A DNA stretch of 64,000 bases, taken from positions 558,001-622,000 of the forward strand of contig NZ_JAGXJN010000001.1 of the NCBI RefSeq assembly GCF_019091455.1. Reading direction: 5' to 3'. This document shows positions 44,132 through 52,736 of the stretch, piece by piece; within the stretch, counting starts at the first letter, position 1, and each line of letters starts with the position of its first letter. The notes under the pieces are model-generated. The model had not been told where the DNA came from, searched no databases, and worked only from the letters and a program-made list of their open reading frames with translations. A program made the translations under genes and the position numbers. The stretch is from Chitinophaga sp. GbtcB8 (GTDB lineage Bacteria > Bacteroidota > Bacteroidia > Chitinophagales > Chitinophagaceae).

Positions 44132-45505
44132 TTATGCCCACTGTAACAGTACGCCGGGATAAACACCCAGTACAATTACAATGATGATAGCAATGATCAG
44201 GACGGTTTTAAAAGCAGGGCTAAATGGCGCTACTTCCGGTTCACCGGCCTTGAAGTACATGGCCATAATAACGCGGAAATAATAGTACACGCTGATGGCA
44301 GCGCAGATCACAGCCAGTATTACCAGCCAAAGCAGGTTACCCTGCTGCACTACGGCAGACAGCACAAAATATTTAGCAAAGAACCCGGCTGTTAAAGGAA
44401 TACCTGCCAGTGAAAACAGGAAGATAGTGGCTGCCAGTGCCAGCAAGGGCTGTTTGCGGGCCAGGCCGTTAAATCCTTCAAAAGTGTAGTCCTTTACTTT
44501 CATTAACACGCCAAACATACCAATAGTAGCCACGCTGTAGGCAGCGGCATATAAAATAATACCCTGGGTAGCAGTTTCATTGAGCGCAATTACGGCCAGC
44601 AGCATAAAGCCTGCCTGCGCAATACTGGAATATGCCAGCATACGCTTTACACTTTGCTGGAACACAGCCGTAAGGTTACCCATTACCAGCGTAGCTGCGG
44701 CAATAATGGCCAGTACCAGCAGCCAGTGCTGGCTAATGGCGCCACCGGTAAAACTTACATGGAACAGGCGCAGGAAAGCAATAAAACCACCCGCCTTTAC
44801 CACGGTAGCCATAAAGGCCGTAAATACGGTGGGTGAGCCATCATATACATCCGGTGTCCAGAAGTGGAAGGGTACGGCAGATACCTTAAAGGCCAGCGCA
44901 AAGATCAGCAGCATTATACCGCCAATGGTTAAGGGATGCAGCTCGCCAGTGCCCAGCGCCAGCTCATTAATATTAAAAGTACCGGAAGCGCCGTAAATGA
45001 GCGCTATACCCATTAACAGGATACCGGTAGAAAAGGAGCCCATTAAAAAGTATTTCAGGGAAGCCTCATTACTTTTCAGGTTCTTTTTATCAGCGCCGGC
45101 CAGTATATATTGCGGAATAGAAATGATCTCAATGGCCAGGAACAGCATCAGCAGGCTGCTAAAGCCGGATGCCAGCATAATCCCGGAGAGGATAAAGAAT
45201 ATCAACGCAAAATAATCCGCTACATGCTCTCCTACTTTTTCAAACTCACTGCCGCACAGCATAAAATATAATAAGGTAGCACCCAGCATCACTGCATTGA
45301 ACAGGAGGCCAAATTTGCTTATCTCCAGCATACCAAACAAGGTTTGGCTGCCGCCCTGCAGGGTGGAGAGCTCCAGCAGGTTAGCCACAAAGGCCACCAG
45401 CACCAGTGCGATAGCAAAATATTTAATGCGCTGCCTATTGCTGACAAATAAACCAACAAACATCAGCACAACACCCGATAAAGCAGTAGAAATTAATGCG
45501 TTCAT
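44132..45505 (-). CDS. nuoN: NADH-quinone oxidoreductase subunit N
   Basis: NuoN is one of the three antiporter-like membrane subunits of complex I that move protons. About 14 membrane helices are visible. The lysine-bearing segment TSIPQYILAGADKKNLKSNE-type region and the discontinuous helix motif FKVSAVPFHFWTPDVYDGSP are present. The start at 45505 is chosen because the preceding 14 codons in the open frame read through a junction repeat. It is the last gene of the nuo operon, 110 bases after nuoM. Confidence 0.95.
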   Translation of the reverse strand: MNALISTALSGVVLMFVGLFVSNRQRIKYFAIALVLVAFVANLLELSTLQGGSQTLFGMLEISKFGLLFNAVMLGATLLYFMLCGSEFEKVGEHVADYFALIFFILSGIMLASGFSSLLMLFLAIEIISIPQYILAGADKKNLKSNEASLKYFLMGSFSTGILLMGIALIYGASGTFNINELALGTGELHPLTIGGIMLLIFALAFKVSAVPFHFWTPDVYDGSPTVFTAFMATVVKAGGFIAFLRLFHVSFTGGAISQHWLLVLAIIAAATLVMGNLTAVFQQSVKRMLAYSSIAQAGFMLLAVIALNETATQGIILYAAAYSVATIGMFGVLMKVKDYTFEGFNGLARKQPLLALAATIFLFSLAGIPLTAGFFAKYFVLSAVVQQGNLLWLVILAVICAAISVYYYFRVIMAMYFKAGEPEVAPFSPAFKTVLIIAIIIVIVLGVYPGVLLQWA

Positions 45506-45514
45506 ATTTTTGAA

Positions 45515-45607
45515 AGTCCACGGTCCGTAGTCCATAGTCCACTGCATACCCCGCTCTGAAAGTGTAACAAGATCAGGCGGTCGTCTGTGGACGCTGGTCT
45601 GAGGACC
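45515..45607. repeat. Junction repeat between nuoM and nuoN
   Basis: The left part repeats the word GTCC (AGTCCACGGTCCGTAGTCC), and the right part carries the complementary words GTGGACGCTGGTCTGAGGACC. The halves pair imperfectly. The spelling differs entirely from the AT-rich junction repeats elsewhere, but the layout is the same. Confidence 0.6.
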
Positions 45608-45615
45608 TTATGTTG

Positions 45616-47052
45616 TTAAAATACTTTATTTACCAGTTCTGTAGTGCTGCTTACCAGGTCCAGCATGGGTTTGGGATACACGCCCAATACCAGTATCACA
45701 CCCACAATAAGGCTTAGCGCCAGCAGCTCTGAATTTTGCAGGTCGGTAGTAGTAGCGGTTAAAGCATTGCTTTCCCCGAAAATTACTTTCTGCAGCATAT
45801 TCAGCGTGTACACAGCCGCCAGTATGATGCCCAAACCGGCAACACCCATTAACCACATGTTATACTGGAACAAGCCGCTGAACATCAGGAATTCACCTAC
45901 AAAACCATTGGTAAGCGGTAATGCAATATTAGCCAGTGAAATAATTACCAGGAAAATAGACAGGCGCGGCGCTACCTGTGCAATGCCACCCAGCTCGTCC
46001 AGATTTTTTACATTCAGCCTTGACTGGATGATCTCTACCACTATCCACAACCCGATGATGTTAATACCGTGGTTGAACATCTGCACCTGTATGCCCTGCA
46101 GGCTTTGCTCATTATTAGCAAAGATGGCAGCACACATTAACCCGATGTGCGCAATGGAAGAATAAGCGATCAGGCGTTTGAAATCCGTTTGCACAATAGC
46201 TATACAGGAAGCGTAAATAATACCGATCACAGACAGCACCATTACCACATCCGCCCACATGAAAGCGCCCTGGGGCAATACCGGCAACAGCCAGCGGATA
46301 ACGCCAAACAAACCCATTTTAACCATTACACCGGAAAGGATCATGGTTACCGGCGTAGGCGACTGCTCATACGTATCCGGCTGCCAGGTATGGAAAGGGA
46401 AGATGGGCATTTTAATAGCAAAGGCTACAAACAGCAGCCAGAATAACCAGGACTGCTCCTTCACCGGCAGGTTAAGGCTGGTGAAAGTAGCATAGCTGAA
46501 AGACTTATCAGGTGATTGCAGGTACAGGTAAATGATGCCTACCAGCATCAGTAAAGACCCTGCAAAGGTGTAAACAAAGAATTTAAACGTAACGGGCACA
46601 CGTTTTTCCCCGCCCCACATAGAGCACAGGAAGTATACCGGTATTAAGGCCAGCTCCCAGAAAACGTAGAACAGCAATGCATCGTAAGCGGTAAATACGC
46701 CTACCAGCCCGGCCTGCGACAGCAGCATTAAACCGTAAAAGCTGCTCTGGTTCTCATACGTACGGTTAAAGATGGTTATAAAAACCAGCAGGAACGCAAT
46801 AGCGGTAAGCAGGCAAAGCATTACCCCCATACCATCCAGGCCCACATTGAACTGGCTGCCCAGCTGGGGGATCCAGTTAACGGCAAAATGCAGGGTATCC
46901 GGGGCTGCCCGGAACTGGAACAAAGCGCCTAACACTACGGCTAAAGAAGCCAGGGATGATATCAGGCCCAGCACTTTAGGTCCTGACCCCTTCAGGCCAA
47001 ACGTTAGCAGGCCTGTTACCAAAGGGATCAATATCAGTAAAACTGTTAACAT
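45616..47052 (-). CDS. nuoM: NADH-quinone oxidoreductase subunit M
   Basis: NuoM is an antiporter-like proton-pumping subunit of complex I with about 14 membrane helices. Key features: FYVFWELALIPVYFL with the conserved glutamate, KMPIFPFHTWQPDTYEQSP with the lysine in the broken helix, and FKRLIAYSSIAHIGLM. The length of 478 is usual. It starts 21 bases after the nuoL stop and is followed by a junction repeat before nuoN. Confidence 0.97.
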   Translation of the reverse strand: MLTVLLILIPLVTGLLTFGLKGSGPKVLGLISSLASLAVVLGALFQFRAAPDTLHFAVNWIPQLGSQFNVGLDGMGVMLCLLTAIAFLLVFITIFNRTYENQSSFYGLMLLSQAGLVGVFTAYDALLFYVFWELALIPVYFLCSMWGGEKRVPVTFKFFVYTFAGSLLMLVGIIYLYLQSPDKSFSYATFTSLNLPVKEQSWLFWLLFVAFAIKMPIFPFHTWQPDTYEQSPTPVTMILSGVMVKMGLFGVIRWLLPVLPQGAFMWADVVMVLSVIGIIYASCIAIVQTDFKRLIAYSSIAHIGLMCAAIFANNEQSLQGIQVQMFNHGINIIGLWIVVEIIQSRLNVKNLDELGGIAQVAPRLSIFLVIISLANIALPLTNGFVGEFLMFSGLFQYNMWLMGVAGLGIILAAVYTLNMLQKVIFGESNALTATTTDLQNSELLALSLIVGVILVLGVYPKPMLDLVSSTTELVNKVF

Positions 47053-47073
47053 AATTTTTCGTTCGCTTGTCTA

Positions 47074-48981
47074 TTATAACAACAATCCTATCACAAATAA
47101 TACGATAATTCCTATTACCATGGCAAATACGTAGAAACCTACCTGCCCGTTCTGCAGGCGGCGTGCCTGCTGGCTGCCCCAGGTAATGCTGCGGCCAACA
47201 CCATTCACCAGGCGGTCTATACCGGCTTTTTCCAGCGCATCCTGGAAGAAGCGGGACAGCATGCCCAATGGCTTTACGATCACAGCATCATACAGCTCAT
47301 CTACATACCACTTGTTTTCCAGCACTTTGGCCAGGCCGGTATTTTCACGGCCGGTATCCGCATACTTCACATATTTGCTGCGGGCAATGAAAATAAAGAT
47401 GATCACCAGCACAGAGCTCAGGCCCATTAACAGCCATTCCATACTATGCTCCAGGTGATGTGCTTCTATGAACGGAGCAGAAGGCGCAAAAATGGGCGAC
47501 AGGTATTCTGCCAGCCAGTGTTTTACGCCAAATACTTCCGGCAGGCCAATATAACCGCCTACTATGGATAGTATGGCTAGTATTACCAGCGGAAGGGTAA
47601 TAGCTACCGGGCTTTCATGCAGGTGATGTTCCTGCTCATGTGTGCCGCGGAAACTACCGGTAAAAGTAATGTAGTATAAGCGGAACATGTAAAATGCTGT
47701 CATCAGCGCACCGGCTAAGGCCAACACATACATGATCTTGTTATGTTCAAAGGTATGAGCCAGTATCTCATCTTTAGAAAAGAAGCCGGAAAGGCCCGGT
47801 ATACCGGCTATTGCCAGACAGCCTACCAGGAAGGTCCAGTTGGTGGTGGGCATAAATTTCTTAAGGCCGCCCATTTTGCGGATATCCTGCTCACCGCCCA
47901 TAGCATGTATCACGGAGCCGGAGCCCAGGAACAGCAGGGCTTTAAAGAACGCGTGCGTCATTACGTGGAATACCGCAGCGGTATAAGCGCCCACGCCCAG
48001 GGCCAGGAACATATAACCCAGCTGGCTTACAGTGGAGTAGGCCAGCACTTTCTTAATGTCATTCTGTACCAGTGCAATGGAGGCTGCCAGCAGCGCAGTA
48101 GCCAAACCGATTACCGCTACAACGGTTTGTATCTGCGGCGCCAGCGTGTATAACACGTTGCTGCGGGCTACCATATAAATACCGGCGGTTACCATGGTAG
48201 CAGCATGGATGAGGGCAGATACCGGTGTAGGACCGGCCATGGCATCCGGCAGCCAGGTGTATAAAGGGATCTGGGCCGATTTACCCATAGCGCCTATAAA
48301 CAGCAGCATAGCAATAATTGCGATCTGGCTGCTGTAATTACTATGTGCACCTAAAGCTGCTGTTTTGGAAAACACTTCTGAGAAGGTAACGCTGCTGAAC
48401 ATGGCTATCATACCAAAAATGCCCAGCAGAAAGCCCAGGTCGCCAATGCGGTTCATTACAAAAGCCTTTTTAGCGGCCTTGTTATAGCTTGCATTCTTAA
48501 ACCAGAAACCGATCAGCAGGTAAGAACATAAACCCACACCTTCCCAGCCAATGAACATCAGCACATAGTTAGCGCCCAGCACCAGCAGCAGCATGGAGAA
48601 TACGAACAGGTTCAGGTAAGCAAAGTAACGGGCAAAACCTTCGTTACTTTCATCATGCATATAAGAGGTGGAGTAAATATGAATGAGGGAGCCTACACCG
48701 GTAATGATCAACAGGAATAAGGCGCTCAGCTGGTCTACCTGGAAAGCAAAAGGTATCTGCAGGCGGCCCACATTAATGAAGTCAAACAAAGTAACTACCT
48801 GCCCGCTGAAACCCGGCTGCCTTACCTCCAGGAATATCATTACACTAATTACAAATGCAGCCAGTATAACACCGCTGCCCACAACGCCTACCTGGGATTT
48901 GGATAAGTATCGCCTTCCTAATCCATTAATCAGGAAACCCAATAATGGTAAAACTGGTACCAGCCAAACGAGATTGATCAT
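47074..48981 (-). CDS. nuoL: NADH-quinone oxidoreductase subunit L
   Basis: NuoL is the distal antiporter-like subunit of complex I, with about 16 membrane helices and a long amphipathic lateral helix near the C terminus that ties the pump modules together. Motifs: FIGWEGVGLCSYLLIGFWF (conserved glutamate), AQIPLYTWLPDAMAGPTPVS (broken helix), HAATMVTAGIYM and KKVLAYSTVSQLGYMF. The length of 635 is normal. A junction repeat separates it from nuoK upstream. Confidence 0.97.
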   Translation of the reverse strand: MINLVWLVPVLPLLGFLINGLGRRYLSKSQVGVVGSGVILAAFVISVMIFLEVRQPGFSGQVVTLFDFINVGRLQIPFAFQVDQLSALFLLIITGVGSLIHIYSTSYMHDESNEGFARYFAYLNLFVFSMLLLVLGANYVLMFIGWEGVGLCSYLLIGFWFKNASYNKAAKKAFVMNRIGDLGFLLGIFGMIAMFSSVTFSEVFSKTAALGAHSNYSSQIAIIAMLLFIGAMGKSAQIPLYTWLPDAMAGPTPVSALIHAATMVTAGIYMVARSNVLYTLAPQIQTVVAVIGLATALLAASIALVQNDIKKVLAYSTVSQLGYMFLALGVGAYTAAVFHVMTHAFFKALLFLGSGSVIHAMGGEQDIRKMGGLKKFMPTTNWTFLVGCLAIAGIPGLSGFFSKDEILAHTFEHNKIMYVLALAGALMTAFYMFRLYYITFTGSFRGTHEQEHHLHESPVAITLPLVILAILSIVGGYIGLPEVFGVKHWLAEYLSPIFAPSAPFIEAHHLEHSMEWLLMGLSSVLVIIFIFIARSKYVKYADTGRENTGLAKVLENKWYVDELYDAVIVKPLGMLSRFFQDALEKAGIDRLVNGVGRSITWGSQQARRLQNGQVGFYVFAMVIGIIVLFVIGLLL

Positions 48982-48998
48982 TTATCAATTACGATTTA

Positions 48999-49080
48999 TG
49001 CTAAACGCTGAATGCGGAACGCTGAACGCTGATTATGTTTTGTCTTTTGCGTTAAGTGTTAAACATTAAGCATTAAGCGT
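48999..49080. repeat. Junction repeat between nuoK and nuoL
   Basis: Words such as GCTAAACGCTGAATGCGGAAC and their approximate complement GCGTTAAGTGTTAAACATTA form an imperfect hairpin covering most of the 101-base gap. The same words (GCTGAATGCTGAACGC) reappear between nuoG and nuoH at 51538-51620. Confidence 0.6.
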
Positions 49081-49082
49081 TT

Positions 49083-49400
49083 TTAGTTTTTAAGTCTGTT
49101 CAGAATGTTAATATCCACGGAGTGGGTATTCCTGTATACCATGACAATAATAGCCAGGCCCACCGCCACTTCTGCTGCTGCTACCACCATAATGAAGAAC
49201 ACAAAGATCTGCGCTGCTGCTGCATCTATACGGCCCGCATCGGCCCACATTTTAGAAAAGGCCACCAGCAGCAGGTTCACGGCATTCAACAACAGCTCTA
49301 TGCACATGAAAATAATAATGGCGTTCCTGCGCATCAGCACGCCCATTATTCCTATACAGAACAAGGCTATGCTGAGAAATATGTAGTATTGAACAGGCAT
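49083..49400 (-). CDS. nuoK: NADH-quinone oxidoreductase subunit K
   Basis: NuoK is a small three-helix subunit in the membrane arm of complex I. The second helix shows the conserved glutamate in [21 protein letters not shown], and the third helix carries the second glutamate in [15 protein letters not shown]. Both are essential for proton transfer in the family. The length of 105 is standard. Short low-complexity spacers lie on both sides. Confidence 0.97.
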   Translation of the reverse strand: MPVQYYIFLSIALFCIGIMGVLMRRNAIIIFMCIELLLNAVNLLLVAFSKMWADAGRIDAAAAQIFVFFIMVVAAAEVAVGLAIIVMVYRNTHSVDINILNRLKN

Positions 49401-49406
49401 ATTTTT

Positions 49407-49438
49407 GAATTACGAATTATCAATTGCGAATTACGAAT
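49407..49438. repeat. Low-complexity words in the nuoJ-nuoK junction
   Basis: The gap carries three near-copies of a nine-base word: AATTACGAA, AATTGCGAA and AATTACGAA, with AATTATC between. It is a short version of the junction repeats seen at other nuo gene borders. Confidence 0.5.
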
Positions 49439-49455
49439 GTGATTACGGTGTGCTG

Positions 49456-49950
49456 CTATTCTTTTTTACCGATCACCACGGCGCCTACCATGGCGCTCAG
49501 GAACAGCACACTGCTTATTTCAAACGGTACCACATATTGGTGGAATAAGGTTTTACCCAGGTTTGCGATCAGCCCGATATCTGTGGAGCCGCTTTGCAGG
49601 GAAGGCATGCTGGCATCGCGCAGGGCAGCCACCAGTATTACCAGCAGTGTACCGCCGCTGATAGCACCCGCATATTTTAACCAGTTACGTTTTTGCGGCT
49701 CTACATCTGCATTCAGGTTCATTAACATGATCACGAACAGGAACAGAACCATAATGGCGCCTGCATATACGATGATATGCACCACTGCCAGGAACTGTGC
49801 GTTCAGCATTACATAATGACCGGCTATAGTAAAGAAGGTAAGGATCAGGCATAATACGCTGGTGACAGGATTCTTGCTCAGTATCACCCCCATGGCAGAT
49901 GCCAGGGATATTGCGGAAAGTACCAGGAAAATGACTTGTTGCGTATTCAT
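49456..49950 (-). CDS. nuoJ: NADH-quinone oxidoreductase subunit J
   Basis: NuoJ is a five-helix membrane-arm subunit of complex I next to NuoK and NuoA. The third helix shows the conserved VHIIVYAGAIMVLFLFVIML with its pi-bulge region. The start MNTQQVIFLVLSAISLASAM leads directly into helix 1. The length of 164 is usual. It begins 31 bases after nuoI. Confidence 0.96.
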   Translation of the reverse strand: MNTQQVIFLVLSAISLASAMGVILSKNPVTSVLCLILTFFTIAGHYVMLNAQFLAVVHIIVYAGAIMVLFLFVIMLMNLNADVEPQKRNWLKYAGAISGGTLLVILVAALRDASMPSLQSGSTDIGLIANLGKTLFHQYVVPFEISSVLFLSAMVGAVVIGKKE

Positions 49951-49981
49951 TTATATGGTGAATTGTTGGAGGTGGTGCAAT

Positions 49982-50482
49982 TTATTTTTTCTTCGGATCA
50001 GGGATCAGCAGATCGTCTTTTCCGTATATAAAACCTTTACGATCGTAGTTAGACGGCGCAAATGTTTCTGTTAAATAAATCGCATCCTTTGGGCAGGCTT
50101 CCCCACAGAAACCGCAGAAAATGCAGCGCAGCATGTTAATCTCATAGCTGGCAGCATATTTTTCTTCACGATACAGCTTTTCTTCGCCAGGTTTTCTTTC
50201 TGCAGCTTCCATGGTGATGGCTTCTGCGGGGCAGGCTACTGCGCACAAGCCGCAGGCAGTACATCTTTCACGGCCTTCCTCGTCCCGGTTCAGGATATGC
50301 AAACCACGGAACACCGGGCTAAAGGGGCGTGTTTCTTCCGGGTAGTTTACCGTAGCTTTCTTCTGGAAGATGTGCTTAAAGGTAATACCCATGCCTTTTA
50401 AAATAGCCGGTATATATAACTTCTCCACAAAATTCAGCGGTCTGCGGTCTACCGGTTTTACTCTATCTGTTAGTGCTTGCAT
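49982..50482 (-). CDS. nuoI: NADH-quinone oxidoreductase subunit I
   Basis: NuoI carries the two 4Fe-4S clusters N6a and N6b that pass electrons towards the quinone site. Both ferredoxin motifs are complete: CTACGLCAVACPAEAI and CIFCGFCGEACPKDAI. The N terminus has the conserved EETRPFSPVFRG segment. The C terminus is basic. The length of 166 fits the family. It follows nuoH by 17 bases. Confidence 0.97.
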   Translation of the reverse strand: MQALTDRVKPVDRRPLNFVEKLYIPAILKGMGITFKHIFQKKATVNYPEETRPFSPVFRGLHILNRDEEGRERCTACGLCAVACPAEAITMEAAERKPGEEKLYREEKYAASYEINMLRCIFCGFCGEACPKDAIYLTETFAPSNYDRKGFIYGKDDLLIPDPKKK

Positions 50483-50499
50483 AATTCAATTAGTTTTTC

Positions 50500-51537
50500 T
50501 TATCCCTGTTTATATAATATCCACGCGCCGGTGAGCAGCATATTTACAATAGCGATCGGGATCATAATATTCCATCCCAGGCGCATCAGCTGATCATAAC
50601 GGAACCGCGGAATGGTCCACCGTACCCACATAAAGAGAAACAGGAAGCATATTATCTTAATAAATAAAGCTACAAATCCAAGAATGGTGATCAGGTTAGC
50701 ATCCAGGCCCAGGCTATCCATAAAAGGAAAGCTGTAACCGCCAAAATACATACTGGCCATGAGCGCAGAGCTGATGAACATGTTGATATATTCTGCAAAC
50801 AGGTAAAAGCCCAGCTTCATAGAGGAGTATTCCAGGTGGTAACCGCCATTCAGCTCATTCTCCGCTTCCGGCAGGTCAAACGGGGTACGGTTACACTCTG
50901 CAAAAGCGCAGATCAGGAAAATGATAAAACCTAATGGCTGGTATACTACATTCCAGTAACTATGGCGTTGCTGCTCTACAATATCCTTCAGGCTCAGGGA
51001 ACCGGTGAGCATCAGCAGGGCTATTAAGGAAAGGCCCATGGCCAGCTCGTAGGAAATGATCTGCGAAGCGGCACGTATAGAAGCCAGCAGCGAATATTTA
51101 TTGTTGGAAGCCCAACCGCCTAACATAATGCCATACACGCCCAGGCTCACTACTCCAAAAATGTATAAGATACCAATGTTAATGTCTGCTACCTGCAGGG
51201 ATACCTGCCTGCCTCCAATGGTAAGCGTATCGCCCCAGGGTATTACAGCACTGGTCATACAGGCTACCAGCATGGCCAGGGAAGGCCCCAGGATGAACAG
51301 GAAACGGTGAGAGAGGGTGGGAATGATCTCTTCCTTGAAAAAGAGCTTACCCCCATCTGCCAAAGGCTGCAGCAGCCCCATAAAACCGGCCCGGTTAGGA
51401 CCGCGCCTGTCCTGTATAATAGCAGCAACCTTTCTTTCCCCCCAGGTTGAATACATGGCTACTCCCAATGACAGTGCCAGCACTCCTGAGATGAGCGCTA
51501 TCTTTTCAATTATAAAGAACCAGTCTATGTTCATCAA
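50500..51537 (-). CDS. nuoH: NADH-quinone oxidoreductase subunit H
   Basis: NuoH is the membrane subunit at the junction of both arms of complex I, forming the quinone chamber. About eight helices are visible. Typical segments: ERKVAAIIQDRRGPNRAGFM, SYELAMGLSLIALLM, FAECNRTPFDLPEAENELNG with several acidic residues of the quinone-linked channel, and WVRWTIPRFRYDQLMRLGW. The length of 345 fits. A junction repeat separates it from nuoG. Confidence 0.97.
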   Translation of the reverse strand: MMNIDWFFIIEKIALISGVLALSLGVAMYSTWGERKVAAIIQDRRGPNRAGFMGLLQPLADGGKLFFKEEIIPTLSHRFLFILGPSLAMLVACMTSAVIPWGDTLTIGGRQVSLQVADINIGILYIFGVVSLGVYGIMLGGWASNNKYSLLASIRAASQIISYELAMGLSLIALLMLTGSLSLKDIVEQQRHSYWNVVYQPLGFIIFLICAFAECNRTPFDLPEAENELNGGYHLEYSSMKLGFYLFAEYINMFISSALMASMYFGGYSFPFMDSLGLDANLITILGFVALFIKIICFLFLFMWVRWTIPRFRYDQLMRLGWNIMIPIAIVNMLLTGAWILYKQG

Positions 51538-51620
51538 TTACGAATTTTATGCTGAATGCTGAACGCTTAATGCTGATCGTGTTTTGCTTTAAGCATTCTG
51601 CTGCTTTGTGCTTTCTGCTT
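51538..51620. repeat. Junction repeat between nuoG and nuoH
   Basis: GCTGAATGCTGAACGCTTAA words in the left half face AAGCATTCTGCTGCTTTGTG and TTTTAGCTTTTAGCG words in the right half, giving an imperfect inverted repeat that fills the entire 83-base gap. It shares its words with the repeat at 48999-49080. Confidence 0.6.
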
Positions 51621-52712
51621 TTAGCTTTTAGCGTTATTAAAGTCATCCGAATGCGCAGGCCCGTCTATCTTAGACAGGTCTATCTCCGGCCGGTTCACCT
51701 GGCTTATGCTATGGATATCCATGAGCAGGCGTGGCTGGCGGCCATCCATTACTTCAACAATAGTATCTTTCGGTTTAACCGTACCCACATAATGGCCTTG
51801 TGAGATTACGCTGTGACGGTCAATTTTGCGCGGGCCTTCAATGGTCCAGGCGCTGGTTTCTTTGGTATCAAAGCGGCAGGTATCACAAATAAAATCTTCT
51901 ACCTCGCCGTATTTATCCTTGCGGGCCGTTACACGGAATATTTCATCACCGCGCATCCACAGTACAGTTTTACCGCAGCACTTATCGCAGTTACGGTGCG
52001 CATCTACCGGTTTCAGGAACCATACGCGGTTCTTGAAGCGGAAAGTCCTGTCTGTTAAGGCGCCTACAGGACATACATCGATCACGTTGCCAATGAATTC
52101 ATTGTCCAGTGCTTTATGTATATAGGTGCTTATTTCTGAATGCTCACCACGGCCCAGGATACCGTGCTCGCGGCGGTTGGTAAGCTGGTCGGCGGTGTAT
52201 ACACAACGGTAGCAAAGAATGCAGCGCGTCATGTGCAGCTTAATGTTATCGCCAATATCTATCTGGTCAAATGTTCTGCGTTTAAACTCATAGCGGGTAC
52301 CATCTGCACCATGCTCATAACCCAGGTCCTGCAAATGACATTCGCCCGCCTGGTCGCAGATAGGACAATCCAGCGGGTGGTTCAGCAGCAGGAACTCTAC
52401 TACGCCTTTGCGGGCGTCCTGTACTTCGGGAGAGGTGATGTTTGCTACTTCCATACCATCCATTACAGTGGTACGGCAGCTGGCTACCAGCTTGGGCATA
52501 GGGCGGGGATCGGCCTCAGAACCTTTGGTTACTTTTACCAGGCAGGTACGGCATTTACCACCACTGCCTTCTAACTTGGAATAATAACACATTGCCGGCG
52601 GCACTATATCTCCTCCTATCTGCCGGGCTGCATTCAGGATGGTTGTTCCCGGCTCCACTTCCACGGAGATATTATCAATCTTAACCTTGAATAGTTTCTT
52701 TTCTTCAGCCAT
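51621..52712 (-). CDS. nuoG: NADH-quinone oxidoreductase subunit G, short form
   Basis: NuoG holds Fe-S clusters of the NADH arm. The 2Fe-2S domain (CYYSKLEGSGGKCRTC), the His-Cys3 4Fe-4S motif (HPLDCPICDQAGECHLQDLG) and a further ferredoxin-like motif (CILCYRCV ... DVCPVGALTD) are present. A short segment with four cysteines follows (NCDKCCGKTV ... CDTCR). At 363 residues it lacks the large molybdopterin-oxidoreductase-like domain of the 900-residue E. coli protein. Short NuoG forms are known in Bacteroidota, so this is probably complete and not truncated. It follows nuoF by 24 bases. Confidence 0.95.
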   Translation of the reverse strand: MAEEKKLFKVKIDNISVEVEPGTTILNAARQIGGDIVPPAMCYYSKLEGSGGKCRTCLVKVTKGSEADPRPMPKLVASCRTTVMDGMEVANITSPEVQDARKGVVEFLLLNHPLDCPICDQAGECHLQDLGYEHGADGTRYEFKRRTFDQIDIGDNIKLHMTRCILCYRCVYTADQLTNRREHGILGRGEHSEISTYIHKALDNEFIGNVIDVCPVGALTDRTFRFKNRVWFLKPVDAHRNCDKCCGKTVLWMRGDEIFRVTARKDKYGEVEDFICDTCRFDTKETSAWTIEGPRKIDRHSVISQGHYVGTVKPKDTIVEVMDGRQPRLLMDIHSISQVNRPEIDLSKIDGPAHSDDFNNAKS

Positions 52713-52736
52713 GTTTATATGTTTAAAGCTGTGGCA

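Noticed and set aside
45506..45547. N-terminal extension of NuoN
   Set aside because: The extra codons are translated junction repeat. The ATG at 45505 begins directly at the first membrane helix.
51621..52712. NuoG as a truncated pseudogene
   Set aside because: The absence of the molybdopterin-type domain is a known short form in this phylum, all cluster motifs are present, and no remnants of the missing domain follow in the sequence.
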